DNA of 64,000 bases. Origin: Nereocystis luetkeana (Eukaryota; Sar; Phaeophyceae; Laminariales; Laminariaceae). The stretch lies in the NCBI GenBank assembly GCA_031213475.1, contig JARUPZ010000005.1, positions 4,131,732 through 4,195,731 on the forward strand. Reading direction: 5' to 3'. Shown piece after piece: positions 11,109 to 21,479 of this stretch; position 1 is the first letter of the stretch, and every line of letters starts with the position of its first letter. The translations under genes and the position numbers were made by a program. The notes under the pieces are model-generated. The model ran no database searches and was not told the origin of the DNA. It saw only the letters and a program-made list of their open reading frames with translations.

Positions 11109-12892
11109 AGCGATGGGGAAGGAAGACAATATAAGCGAAGGGCAAGCAGGGTTAAGGGCAAACCTTAGCTGCGTAGACCATGTGTACACTCTAGGTAAGA
11201 TAATCCAAGGTAGGAAAGACGGGGGGCCAACAGCGTACTTTTTCTTTCTAGATGTACAGAAGACACACGGAACAGCATGGAGAAATGGATCGTGGAAAAA
11301 ATTGTGGGAAAATAGGGATCAGGAAAAAGATGTGGAGAATGATGAAAAATGCTACGGAATACGTGAGAAGTGCCGTGATGCTGGACGGGGAAACATCGAA
11401 GTGCGTTGATATTATACAACGAGTTGCACAGGGATGTATGTTATCACCTAATCTATTGCAAGTCCGATATTAACGGCCTGATAGTAGCAGTCGGAGAAAC
11501 AAAGACGGGAGTCACGGTAGGGAAAGAAACGGTGTCGGGATTGAGGGATTGATGTTGGCGGATGACCTCTTAGGGACATCAAAAACACCCGAAGGATTGC
11601 AGAAATGAATAGAAAAGGCGCTAGAATGCACTAGGAAATGGAGGGCGAGGGTGACGACGAACGTCAAGAAGTGCACAGAGGTCGTAGTTAACGAAGATTA
11701 GTTGAACCCTGAACCCGGTAAATTTCAGTTGGAAGCTGGGAAAAGATTAACTACCGGTCGTAGACCAGTATACGTACCTTGGCGTAGAGATATCAAAAGA
11801 CGGCTATTGGGAAGTACATACATCGCAAAATATCTAGGAAAAGTAAAGCACACGTAGGCAAGATGGATGCGATCCCAACAGACTCGCACCTTGACACTAG
11901 GATTAAGAGATGTATCCGGATGAATGTGATAAATAGTGCCAAAGCGAGAATATGCAGGAGAAGTATGGGAAGGGAACGCGAAGTTCGTAAAACAGCAGTT
12001 GGAAACAATACAGATGACAGAAATTAAGAAAATAGTACGATGACTAGTAATACCTGGTACAGCAGTAGTATTAAGAAAAGAACTGGGAATGTACCCACTC
12101 AAGACAACTAGAGACATGAGAAATTTGAAACTGCAACACGAAGTAAGGAACATGCCAAACAAGAGGTTGCCAGCCATGGTTGATAGAGCTATATGGGATA
12201 AGGTAACAAAAAGGCGAGTTGGAATAAGGTGGGATAGCGTACTTGAGAAGACGAAGGGTATAGGAGGACACCGAGAAGAGATGATGTCCGCAAAGAAGTT
12301 TGGGGGGTACACGGAAGAAGTAGAAGAAAGGATAGAGAAGAGGGAAAGGCTAGCGCTAAGAAACAAGGTGAAATCGGAGAACCACTTAGAGGTATATACG
12401 AGGGATCACACGAAGGGATAGGAATGAAAACGTATTTGCGCGGCCCAATGAACCTCGCGAAAACGCTGAAACTGCGATTTCGTGTAAGTGGCCTGGACCT
12501 GCCAGAAAGATGAAAGAGGTACACCAGTAGCCGGGAGGAGGAGGAGGAGGAGGAAGTAGATGCGCATATGTATGTGCCCGTGTGGCAAAGAAATATGGTA
12601 GAGAGTAGGACTCACATATCATAGTACTAATAGGAGAATGTGAAATGTACAAGGAGGAACGGGATGGGTTAGAAGAGGAGATGAGGGAAATAGACGAATG
12701 TGACATGGACGAGTTTGGTACACTATATAGAAGCGAGAAAGCAATCGCTATCCTAGGAGTTAGATGGTGGCCACAGGCGGCGAAACAGAGAGGGGACAAG
12801 ATTAGCAGAAAGGAACGGCGCTCCGTCTCCAAAGGGATGAGTGGTCGATGGTCGAATGACTTAGGCAAACAACAAAAGAGTACGCCCCCCCC
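11109..12892 (+). mobile_element. LINE A (non-LTR retrotransposon), 5'-truncated and decayed
   Basis: Fragments of a reverse transcriptase ORF are readable on plus: EGQAGLRANLSCVDHVYTLG, RVAQGCMLSPN, the catalytic LADD box (about 11545), and a C-terminal region with VRNMPNKRLPAMVDRA and a Cys motif region near 12560. Several frameshifts and stops break it. It starts abruptly inside the RT domain, next to the C tail of the preceding element. Its 3' end reads GACTTAGGCAAACAACAAAA then GAGTACG and C's. Other 3' ends of this family lie at 57673-58165 (minus) and 38175-38627. Confidence 0.85.
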
Positions 12893-12900
12893 TCCTCCCC

Positions 12901-13419
12901 TATTTTCAATAGGTTGGGTTGGCGTCGGTCGGCAACGACACTGTGAAACATGCCGCTCACTACGTGAGCTAGACAACCAGGGTACCGTTTTTTTTTTTTC
13001 GGCGGTCGGTCAAAGCTGGTTGTCGAGCTAGACCATTTGTGGGGGGTAAAAAACCTATATTCCGCACAAGTGGGAATTATCGTATCACGTAGTGTTCATT
13101 GTAAGGCACCCATGAGGCAGTTACATAGTGCTCCCATTGCTGTCTCTGGAAGTGGCTACACCGAAAATTAAATTAACTCATTGAAGCTGTCATCCATATG
13201 CAAGCCCGCCTCACAAGCGGTTCTTAGTAGGATGCAGCTTACCCTTCATGCGACTCGCCGGACACCTCACGGCGTTTCGCGCTTGGCCCAAGCAATGCCT
13301 GCCTGGTTGATGAAAACCCGACATGCTCCGTCCCGGCATTGTAGGGGTGCAAGGGTCTATGGTCATACGACCATGCATGAGATCGAGTACATCTTTCCTA
13401 TCGAGTACACCCCCCCCCT
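12901..13419 (+). mobile_element. C-SINE, copy 3, with C tail
   Basis: Starts immediately after the C tail of LINE A with ATAGGTTGGGTTGGCGTCGG and ends TCGAGTACA followed by C's. It shares orientation with the two upstream elements, completing a three-member train. Confidence 0.8.
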
Positions 13420-14337
13420 CAGGGGTGGATGGGGGGAAAGGGGGGCCCGAGACATTCATGGAACACTTGATGTGGACATTATGCGACCTTCCATGATAAG
13501 CGCATGATCATCCCCGTTCCCCGTTCCACGTTCCCTACTACCTTAGTACGAGTAAAATAGTGCGATGTACTGCAGCAGTACTACTGGACAGCAGTACCAC
13601 TGCGGCTGTGATAAAGCAACTGCACCTCGAAAAGGTAGCTACCTGGTACGTAATTAACCCGCGAAATTAAGGATACCCTCCGGGTTTGATTGAGTTGAGT
13701 ATATTGCTGTCGTGTTGTGCTGAATGAACTGTGCAAATACCGCTGTTTGTCCTTGATGTTGAGGTGCTGTACTCGTGTCCCAACGAGGCAAGGCGGAGGG
13801 GGCGGAAGAGGCTGTAAAGGCGACCCGCCCAGGGAGGCTGTCGGTAGAAAGCGGTCGCGACCGCGAGACCGAGATATCGATATCGGAGAGGTATCGAAGC
13901 TCACGACGACGACGACGACGACGACGACAACGACGACGGCAAAAAAAAAAAAAACGCAGCACGGAACTGGACGTACAGAAGATATCTCGAGACCAGAAAA
14001 AAAGTAGAACCCCGCTGTCTCCAAGAAACAACCTCGATGTTTTTCCATCTCCGCGAGATCCACGCTGTTCAGGGTCGCTGCGTTCGGCGACGGCGGCGGC
14101 GGCGCGCGACCCCCAGAGCGCGGTCGCAGGAATATAGGTGGGGGTGGAGTCCGAGGAACGCGATTCTCGAGAAGAGCGGCCGAGAAAGTGAGGGCGAGGC
14201 CCGACCTTGGAGGCGAGCAGGTCCCGGTCTCAGGCGAGACGATTGGCGGAAATTCTGATACTTCTGCTTCACTGTCTGCCCTTGAGCACCACAAGGTATA
14301 GGATATGTATCCAAAGCATCCATGTTTTGGAGGTTAA
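13420..14337. other. No gene recognised; GAC-rich low complexity
   Basis: GH1 intron 1 sequence. It contains a (GAC)n array near 13901-13938 and a poly-A run at 13940. Long open frames here are caused by the repeat and GC content. I see no splice-bounded exon. Confidence 0.45.
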
Positions 14338-14432
14338 CTCTTTTAGCACCGCAGTCCCGTTTTGGGGACGAACCACTTAATCTTCGAGTAGTTTGTCCAC
14401 AAAACGCGACCGCAATTTTTCGCTTGAAAGGG
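14338..14432. mobile_element. piggyBac-like MITE, family B
   Basis: Left flank TTAA, then CTCTTTTAGCACCGCAGTCC. The right arm is more decayed, ending GAAAGGG without the second TTAA. Confidence 0.65.
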
Positions 14433-14689
14433 TTGCAATAGGATCAATTTTGAACTGGCAGAAATCGCAGCCACGTTTGGCGAATAGACAACTTGGGGAC
14501 AGACCACTAATTTATATTTTCAAGTATAATGGGTAACCCGCAAGACTGCGGCCATGCTTTGGAGACAGATAATTAGATATTAGATACTGTAGCATCAATT
14601 TTGAAACGTAATAAAGACGAACACACGAATATACGAACGAGCACACACGACGAGTTGGTGCTACTCAGTCGTTGCTTTCTTCATACTAA

Positions 14690-15740
14690 TATGTACCAAA
14701 TCGACATTTTTTCCGAAATACTTTTTTTGCCTTCCTCCTCCGGCTGAGGATCAGTTCTCGCGGTGTCAGCTGCCGGGAAAGGGATGGGGCTCCCGTGCAC
14801 ATCGCGGTGCAAGTGTGGATCTCGGGCGGGCTTCGCGGCCCATACTTTGGGCGTTCAAAGCACGGGAGGATGGTGCGGTCGGTACGAAGCCGGCGCTGGA
14901 AGCCAACGCCTCGCAAGAGGGCTTGGTGGTGAGCCGTTCGGAGCTTGGCAAAGTGTCCCGTTCTGAGGGTCCACGTCACACCCCCGCGTACAGCAGGGTC
15001 TCAATCACCCCGGCCTTGAGCTAGCGAACTTTCAGACTAAAGAGGAGCAGTCTCGCCCTGTCATGCAACTCCGGGTCGACCCATATGAGGCATACCCCCA
15101 CATGAGACGGACCCGTCGGTCGATTTCGAGCTAGAGGTCAGCGTTTTCGTGGACAATGCCGCCTAGGTATAAGAACTGGGCCGTCTGTTTATACCTCTGG
15201 CCTGCTGCTTCGACGAAGAGAGGTGGGGCGAGGGTTGTCCGGTCCGGCGCTCGTATGTAGCAGCGTTGTCTCTGTTTTCTTTTCCGATACCGTGAGGCCT
15301 GCTGCTTCGAAGACAGTCACGGGGACTGCCATCGTTTTAGCGAGTCCTTCAGCCGACTGCGAGACAACTCCTGCGTCATTGGCGTACAACATGACCCATA
15401 CGGCCCTTCGCACAGGTGCCAACTGCTCCTGCTCCTCTGTTCCGACTACTGCAACATCCTTGAGTTGAACCAACGATCCCTTACGATGGCTTCGTCTGTG
15501 CTGAAGCGTACCAGTACGACGTGAAACGCAGCAGGAGCAGCGAAGAACACGTTGACCAGCGGTAACGGTGATAGCACGCAGCCTTGCCGCAGCCCTGTGC
15601 GTGACATAAAACCATTCCAAGTGCTGGCCGTCATCCGTACGCAAGCGAGCCCGCATGCCTTCATGGACATCGCGGATAATTATAACCATCTTGGTTGATT
15701 CGTGTGAGTACGATGACATGGCATGGGATTGTCTAATCCG
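14690..15740 (-). mobile_element. LINE B fragment, decayed reverse transcriptase
   Basis: On the minus strand, RT blocks appear in order: GLRQGCVLSPL (about 15600), then MLYANDAGVVSQSAEGLAK (about 15390), where the usual YADD box reads YAND, then a C-terminal block LRTGHFAKLRTAHHQALLR (about 14960). Frames shift several times. The changed catalytic Asp indicates a dead copy. It is related to the element at 21880 but not to LINE A. Confidence 0.8.
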
Positions 15741-15889
15741 CCCACTGCGTAAAACAATGTACCTGGTACTATTAGTACTTCTCTGTAGTGTCTCTAGCTG
15801 TGTCGCAGTTTTGTGAACACGTGAACACAGAGTTTTTTCTCTAGGATCGAAGAATCCAAGGTTCCGTCCCGTAGGGTACCTACAGAACC

Positions 15890-16200
15890 GTACCCGGGGT
15901 ATTTTCCCGGGTACTACCCTATACACAGAACTTCTGTAAGTTCTGTACATACGACATTCATACCCGTACACGGAACTTCTGTAAGATATGTGCCCTCCAG
16001 TCACAATACCCGGGGTACGGGTACAACATTTTCATACCTGTTGTGAAATACTTCTATAATACCCGTACCCGGAACTTCTGGTACGTGTGGCATTCATACC
16101 CGCACCTGGAACTTCTTTAAGTTGGGTAAGTAACGCTCTTGTACAACAACGGGGGCACGGGTATACCTTTTGTCACAATAACCGGGAGCCCGGTACGCTT
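15890..16200. repeat. Degenerate tandem repeat of ACCCGTACCCGGAACTTCTG-like units
   Basis: Variants of TACCCGKACMYGGAACTTCTG recur several times at irregular spacing, mixed with CCCGGGTAC palindromes. This is a simple degenerate repeat in GH1 intron 1. Confidence 0.6.
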
Positions 16201-16406
16201 TCGGGTTTAACCCTGGGAGTGCCCAATCCATATATATGTCGATGATGCGGACGGCTCCGTTGTTTATTGACTCAATGTGGTGTATTGTATACCTGGTATG
16301 TTTTTGTTGTGTACCAGGGTATGTATCTATACCGCGTGTGACACTACTACTATTGTATGTATCATACGGTCGTACGAAATAAAACCTGTCACGTACGTAA
16401 TAAATA

Positions 16407-17293
16407 GGGCAAATGCCAAAATCAGTTATACCTGATCTGTTTGAGCCAAAATCAGGTACCTATTAAAACCAAGTGAAAAACGCGCGCCAAAAGCGGTGTG
16501 TGTTGTCCATGAAAGTCGGGTAAAAAATGAAGCGTGCCACATGGCCTCCAAAATCTAAATCGTTTAGTTTTTCTTTAGAGTGTAGATACCACGGGCTTCA
16601 CTTGGACCTGCAGAGATTCACTATCGATAGGCTTCGTGTCGTATGGTTGCCACGGTGGGGGCGCCGACAAGAGTATTTACTCTGGCGCCCCCCCCCGTTG
16701 ACAGCTTCAAATCTTCTAGACCGTCCTCGCGGAACCGCCTGCTCGGCACGAAATTATCTTGCCGTACCAAACCTGAGACCACCTCGACGCGGGGTGGTGC
16801 AGAGTGCAGACAACGACCATGGTGCTGTAAAAACCGCTGTGACCATACATAGAAAACAATACACAGCAGGACACATCACAACAACTATTTAATAACTCGA
16901 GCACGTCACACACCCCAAAGAAGAAATAAAGTGAAACCAGCGTATGCATGCATGAATATGTAAATACGTACTTTCACGTACAACATACGAGTACAGAGTT
17001 TATACCTTTATAGAGAACAATTTCAACCGAGGGAGGGAGACGCATACGGAAAGAAACAACAGAGTGTACGTATGGTCTCTCTGATTGGTTCAAAGTTGGC
17101 CAAAATCAGTTGAAAGCTAGACAGAGTAGAAAAAAACAGGTATACCTTGGCCTTTTCGAGCCAAAACCAGGTACGATGTCAGCTTGGCCAATAGCAGGGC
17201 TCCTGGGGTGTGTTTTGTACTTGTTTTTAGCATGTACCGGTAACTGATTTTGGCAGAAAAGTGGGCAGGTATACCTGATTTTGGCAAAAACCC
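16407..17293. mobile_element. Mutator-like (MULE-type) non-autonomous DNA transposon
   Basis: An 887-bp element whose ends are inverted: 5' GGGCAAATGCCAAAATCAGT and, on the other strand, GGGTTTTTGCCAAAATCAGG, with further inverted similarity inward. It is flanked by a perfect 9-bp direct repeat TAATAAATA (16398-16406 and 17294-17302). Long inverted ends plus a 9-bp duplication are typical of Mutator-like elements. A 121-codon open frame (16527-16892) lies inside but matches nothing I recognise and may be captured or chance sequence. Confidence 0.85.
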
Positions 17294-17726
17294 TAATAAA
17301 TACTATTAATAATATTTATTTTTCCCTTCAGACGAAATTGTCGTTCAGGGCAATCATCATTCAGAATGAAAAAGCTGAGACCATGTGAAGAACACACACA
17401 TCTCCGGAGGCCTGGGGTCTGGGGTAGTGCCGGCATATAGAGCTCTGACTTGACGGAGCTTCGCGAGCTCGCGAGCACACCCGAAAATATTCAGCACCAA
17501 AATAATTGCGTGGTACACCAGTTGGCTGAGCCTCCGCCGGCTTGTGCCGACTAGGCCGAAATGGCCGATTTTGGGGTTCTAAGAAAGCCCGGGTTTTGAA
17601 AAAGCCACTTTCGTTCTTTGAGCCGATTTTGGAGGGAGAGGGTCGATTTTTAGGATCGGGGGGCAAATTCTTCTAAATTGCGACGTTCACCCGTTCGTCC
17701 CCTGGACAAAAAGGCCTAATATTTGT

Positions 17727-18562
17727 TGGGGTCCATCTTAATGGGGAACGCTATTTGGAAATAAAATTTTAATTTCAATGAATTTTATTTTGATTTAAAA
17801 AAAAAAACGTGTTTGGGTCCTATCGGAGAACGGCGTATTAATTGTCAATCAAAAAATAATTCGGGATAACCTGGAAGAACGCGCCGCGTCACACAACGCA
17901 CAGCCGACAAACAGCGACGCGTGAAGACGAGACCGAAGGTTTGCGGTGCCGCGTGCGCGCCGCCGCCAGCCTCTTTTTCTTTTAGGTCGTGCAGGATATG
18001 AAGCAACCACTCTCAGGATGTCTTGGGTGGGCGGAGGAAGCCCTCAAGCGCCACGTGCGGAACAGCAGCGGTGATGCAGCTATCGAGGTCTCGCGTGTTT
18101 GCTGCGTTTTTTTGCTCGTTTGCTCGGTTTCTGTGATTGTTGGCAGATCGAGCAGGCCGAAAAATTGGGATTGCGGCCGCCATGATTACTTTTGAACCGC
18201 CGGGGTACGATGTGCTATGGTGTGTGGGCGTGGGCGCGGCTATTGATCCGGTCACCTCTCGTTGAGGTTCGCGTTTTATCGCCTCGATCGTGGTCACCGA
18301 AGCGGCCAAGAATCGCCCCAGACTCCGCCGAGGGTGTTGACCCACCATGAACATGCTATATCAAGACCGATGAACTCCCAAATTCCAAATTGAAATTGAA
18401 AACATCACACGAAAAAAGTCCCGAAAGAATTTTCACTCAATTTCAATTTTTCTAATTTGCCTGCTTGGTCGTTCACTCTTCGGCCAATCAGATGCCAAAT
18501 AAATTAGAAAAAAAAAACAAAGAAATCAAATTGAAAAAAAAAAAGTCCCTGTTAAGATGGGC
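17727..18562. mobile_element. Possible TIR element
   Basis: The ends resemble each other inverted: GGGTCCATCTTAATGGGGAA on the left and, on the other strand, GGGCCCATCTTAACAGGGAC on the right. I could not find a target duplication. The interior is AT-rich at both ends with a GC-rich centre. Confidence 0.4.
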
Positions 18563-19071
18563 CCTTATTTCTAACGAAAATTATTTAAAAAAAAACGGGA
18601 GCTGCGTTACGGATTACTGACGCCTGCTGGCCGATGTGGGCAGCACGCTCTGCTAATAATGCACGCCGATCGAGCCTGCTTCCGACACACCAACAGCCTT
18701 CGTAGATACGTGTGAATGAGCCGTTTTGCTACAATAGGTTTCGGGCCGATTTTGATATTTTCAAGCGAAAAGGGCGGGAAAATATTTTTCGAACTATTTT
18801 AGCGGAGCCTAAAAATACTAAAAAGTGTGTGCTTGGGTGTCTGCCGTTAGTTTTTTCTAGAATCGATTTTAGTTGTTAGTTTTAAACGTTTTTGAGCCGG
18901 AATGAGCCGAAAACGTTTTTTTTGAGATTTTGGCGAAAATCGAGAAAGCCGGGTTCTTTTTTCAAGCCAAAAAACGCCAAAAAAACAAAATGGTGGCCGG
19001 CGGGGGGGCTGGTCAGCCTGAAAAGAACGACCGGAAATAAAAACCCACAGCAATTATTGGAGTTTATCTCA

Positions 19072-19465
19072 GGCCACTTCTTATGCAGTCGGATTTGCAG
19101 TCAGTTGGAAATGGTGCTATCAGCATGTTCGGACGAGCTTTTGCCCCGAAAATGTGCGAAACTGCTGTTTCTCGCCTCAGAAACGACTTGGACTTTTCTC
19201 CAAGACCTATCTAGACCTGTTTCCCGCTTCTCCAGGTGCCTAGTTACAGGAAGTCACCTTCGGCACTTTTCCGATCCAACTGGGTCAAATACGATTACGA
19301 TCAGGCACCTGGAGAAGCGGGAAACAGCTCTAGATAGGTCTTGGAGAAAATCCAAGTCATCCTGAGGCGAGGAACAGCAGTTTCGCACATTTTCAAAAGC
19401 TCGTGCGAACGTGCTGATAGCACCATTTCCAACTGACTGCAAATCCGACCACATAAGAAGTGGCC
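19072..19465. mobile_element. Long foldback (inverted repeat, about 165-bp arms)
   Basis: Two arms (about 19072-19240 and 19304-19465) are close inverted copies separated by a loop of about 63 bp. Outer ends are GGCCACTTCTTATG and its complement. TCA occurs on both flanks and could be a 3-bp target duplication. If transcribed within GH1 intron 1 it would form a long hairpin RNA. Confidence 0.85.
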
Positions 19466-19518
19466 TCAACGGCTGTTGTTATGTTGTTACGCTTTTTCCA
19501 TGTTAATTTTTTCTTCAT

Positions 19519-19735
19519 AAAATGATGAAATACGTCAGCTGTGAGTTCGACTGATTATATTCCAGGTACTGCAGTACCTGGTAGTTGATACTCAACTTTG
19601 CAAGCTGCGTTTTTGGGATTTTAGTTACTCTGTAGTTGCACCGCGTGCCGCACTCATCTCATATTTTTATAAAATGATGAAATACGTCAGCTGTGAGTTC
19701 GACTGACTACATAGTTGATACTCAACTTTGCAAGC
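19519..19735. repeat. Local direct duplication in GH1 intron 1
   Basis: The stretch ATAAAATGATGAAATACGTC and what follows (19519-19560) is repeated at 19669-19715, and TAGTTGATACTCAACTTTGC (19582) recurs at 19713. Between the copies sits a 45-bp duplicate of the GH1 exon 1 donor region (19611-19655). Confidence 0.8.
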
Positions 19736-19763
19736 TGCGTAATGTGTCTCGTCTATACCTGCC

Positions 19764-20082
19764 GGTCGCCCCGGTGGTTCAAGTGGTTAACCTCGAATTC
19801 TACTTGTTTGAGTCCTGGGTTCGAGCCCCAGGAGGGTCGGACTTTGACTTTATTTGCAAAAATAAAAAAAAAGGGATTCAATTGTTGAGAGCGCCTTGCA
19901 GCGTGGGTAGGCACAATTCGATGCGAGTCGACGAGGGAAGAAAAGGCTGAAATCTTCTCGCGATAAAAATGAAGGCACGTACCGTAGCGGGAAGGGGGGA
20001 GAAGAGCCTGCTATGTGACCCCGGATCTGAGTTACGAGTTGGAAGGAGAGAGAGAAGATGTGCGAAGATAATGAATGGGAAG

Positions 20083-20114
<32 letters not shown>
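19764..20114 (+). mobile_element. tRNA-derived SINE, full length with poly-A
   Basis: The head (19764-19840) is tRNA-like, with an A-box-like TGGTTCAAGTGG (19775) and a B-box GGTTCGAGCCC (19818). It is followed by an unrelated body and a poly-A tail of more than 30 bases (to 20114). Copies: 52646-52990 (minus, full length), 5585-5800 and 53503-53720 (partial). Because the same head recurs with the same body, this is a SINE and not a working tRNA gene. Confidence 0.85.
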
Positions 20115-20117
<3 letters not shown>

Positions 20118-20267
20118 CCCGTTTTTACTGAATTTCCAAATTTTATGATAAGCCGTTCGCGCGTATTCTACATGTATTCCCTTGTCAAGGATATAGGCCA
20201 GTGACTCCCCTGGATGCTGCCCGGGTCAACAGGACAACACACATGATCATTCTGCGCACTGATACTA

Positions 20268-20373
20268 TTACGGGGGACCATAGTTAATAGGACCAAATAA
20301 TGTTAGTAAAAATGGTTAAATATATAGATTTTTTATGTATACCATTGGTCCTATTAACTATGGTCCCCCGTAA
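20268..20373. mobile_element. TA-flanked MITE, family A
   Basis: A 106-bp copy with near-perfect TTACGGGGGACCATAGTTAA inverted ends and TA on both sides. It lies about 115 bp inside GH1 intron 1. Confidence 0.88.
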
Positions 20374-20487
20374 TATATAACCCAGACAATAATAAGGGAG
20401 GTGAGTAAAAGTAATACCTGGTACTGGTATGACTTTACAATTTTGGGATTTTAGTTACTCTGTAGTTGCACCGCGTGCCGCACTCAC

Positions 20488-20691
20488 CTGATAGGCTGCC
20501 GACGCCGTCCCGAACACGAAGCCGGGCGGAAGACCGTTGACGATCGGATACAAATCGTCCAGCCCTGTGTCGACATCCGCTGTCAGAGGCAAGCTGGTGC
20601 CAAGAAGGGGCGAGCAGCCCAACAGTTGCAGCAGCATCAACAATACTACAGCAGTAGCATTGACGGTCGGTGAGAAACCATCCCAAGACAT
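20488..20691 (-). CDS. GH1 beta-glucosidase-like, exon 1 (signal peptide and N-terminus)
   Basis: Starting at the ATG at 20691, 68 codons end in phase 0 at a consensus donor CAG|GTGAGT. Residues about 12-31 (ATAVVLLMLLQLLGCSPLLG) form a hydrophobic signal-peptide core. From residue 54 the sequence LPPGFVFGTASAAYQ is the classic GH1 N-terminal signature (F-x-F-G-x-A-[ST]-[AS]-[AS]-Y-Q); the Gln is a substrate-binding residue in the family. An upstream in-frame ATG (20733) would add 14 residues before the signal, so the later start is preferred. The product is inferred to be a secreted or vacuolar beta-glycosidase. Confidence 0.85.
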
Positions 20692-21117
20692 ATGATGGGG
20701 ATATCGTATTGATGAGTCCCTGTTTAGCTGCAAAGTTCAAACACTTTGAGTTCAACTCTCTGTAGATGGAGAGACACTCGCTTGCATCCAACGCAACCAG
20801 TAAACTCCTTAAATTGCGAACACGTATTTCCGCTGCAAACCAAGCAAGAGAAAGCTACCCACCGCGGAGCATCTCCCAGGCTTGGATCGGTACCCCTGGT
20901 AAGAGAGAACATTTTGGGCATTTCAAAGGTCGGGGTTTCCAAACAATATCATGGCTTGTTTGATTTCCTCTCAAACAACAACTTACCGACTACCGACACA
21001 CATACACACACATACTTGAGGGAAAACTGACGCAACAACGACAAGAAGCGCTTGCCACGAGCGGCTCGGAGACACGAGGAGGAACGCTCGAAGGCATCGA
21101 GCGCGTGTGCGTGCGCC
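20692..21117. promoter_or_regulatory. Putative bidirectional promoter / 5' UTR region
   Basis: A 426-bp interval between the divergent start codons of the GH1 gene and the small secreted protein gene. A CACACA-rich stretch lies near 20996-21015. No clear TATA box was identified. Shared regulation is inferred only from the head-to-head arrangement. Confidence 0.4.
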
Positions 21118-21288
21118 ATGATACCCCTTCTGGCTGCGATCGTCTTGGCAGGTGCAGCAGGAGCGGGCCCCATCCTCGTCAGCGACGCCTGCGGAGAGGA
21201 CACGACGACGGATAGCGAGACAGCGAGATGCGCCGTCGAAGAAGCAGAGCGAACGATGAGGGTCAAGAAGAAGCCTAAGGAGCTGAAG
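21118..21288 (+). CDS. Small secreted protein, exon 1
   Basis: Fifty-seven codons from the ATG at 21118 to a strong donor GAAG|GTAAGC. The first 16 residues (MIPLLAAIVLAGAAGA) are a typical signal peptide. The rest is acidic and Thr-rich (GEDTTTDSET) with two Cys, then a basic end (RVKKKPKELK). A longer in-frame ATG at 21052 would put the hydrophobic core too far in. The family was not recognised. The gene is head to head with the GH1 gene, 426 bp apart. Confidence 0.6.
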
Positions 21289-21374
21289 GTAAGCACAACA
21301 GTGCTGCCTCTCTGTCTGCGTCCCTCTCTACATCTTTCTTTGTCTCCTTCTGTCACTTCGGCACACTTTGTCAG

Positions 21375-21479
21375 ACGTGCACAGGGCGGTCACCTCCAGA
21401 CGACGAGCTCACAGCTCACAGCACAAGCTGTCAGGACCAGGGCTCGTGGGGAAGAGGCCGAGGAAATTACTCAATTTGA
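21375..21479 (+). CDS. Small secreted protein, exon 2 (terminal)
   Basis: Follows an 86-bp intron with a clear CT-rich tract ending TTTGTCAG. In phase 0 it reads TCTGRSPPDDELTAHSTSCQ and on to GRGNYSI, then a TGA stop at 21477. The predicted protein is 91 residues with four Cys in total, which would fit a small disulfide-bonded extracellular protein. No function is assigned. If an internal donor (for example GCTC|GTGGGG) were used the protein would continue elsewhere. Confidence 0.5.
   Translation, partial: TCTGRSPPDDELTAHSTSCQDQGSWGRGRGNYSI

Larger units (their letters stand above)
2842..20691 (-). other. GH1 gene span (5' part; gene continues left)
   Basis: This span joins four minus-strand exons that give a continuous GH1 N-terminal half in consistent phase. 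Introns are about 11.5 kb (20487-9001), 5.2 kb (8878-3679) and 539 bp (3476-2938). The next intron is at least 2.8 kb, because no exon with the expected acid/base NEP motif was found between 1 and 2841. The two large introns hold most of the mobile elements listed for the left third of the window. Confidence 0.8.

Noticed and set aside
11725..12366. 213-codon minus-strand open frame
   Set aside because: It is the reverse strand of the LINE A ORF, whose plus-strand RT motifs are recognisable.
13581..14294. 237-codon minus-strand frame
   Set aside because: Caused by the GAC array and poly-A run; it contains long Val, Pro and Phe homopolymer segments.
19764..19840. tRNA gene
   Set aside because: The tRNA-like head recurs with the same non-tRNA body and poly-A tail at 52990-52646, so it is the promoter part of a SINE.
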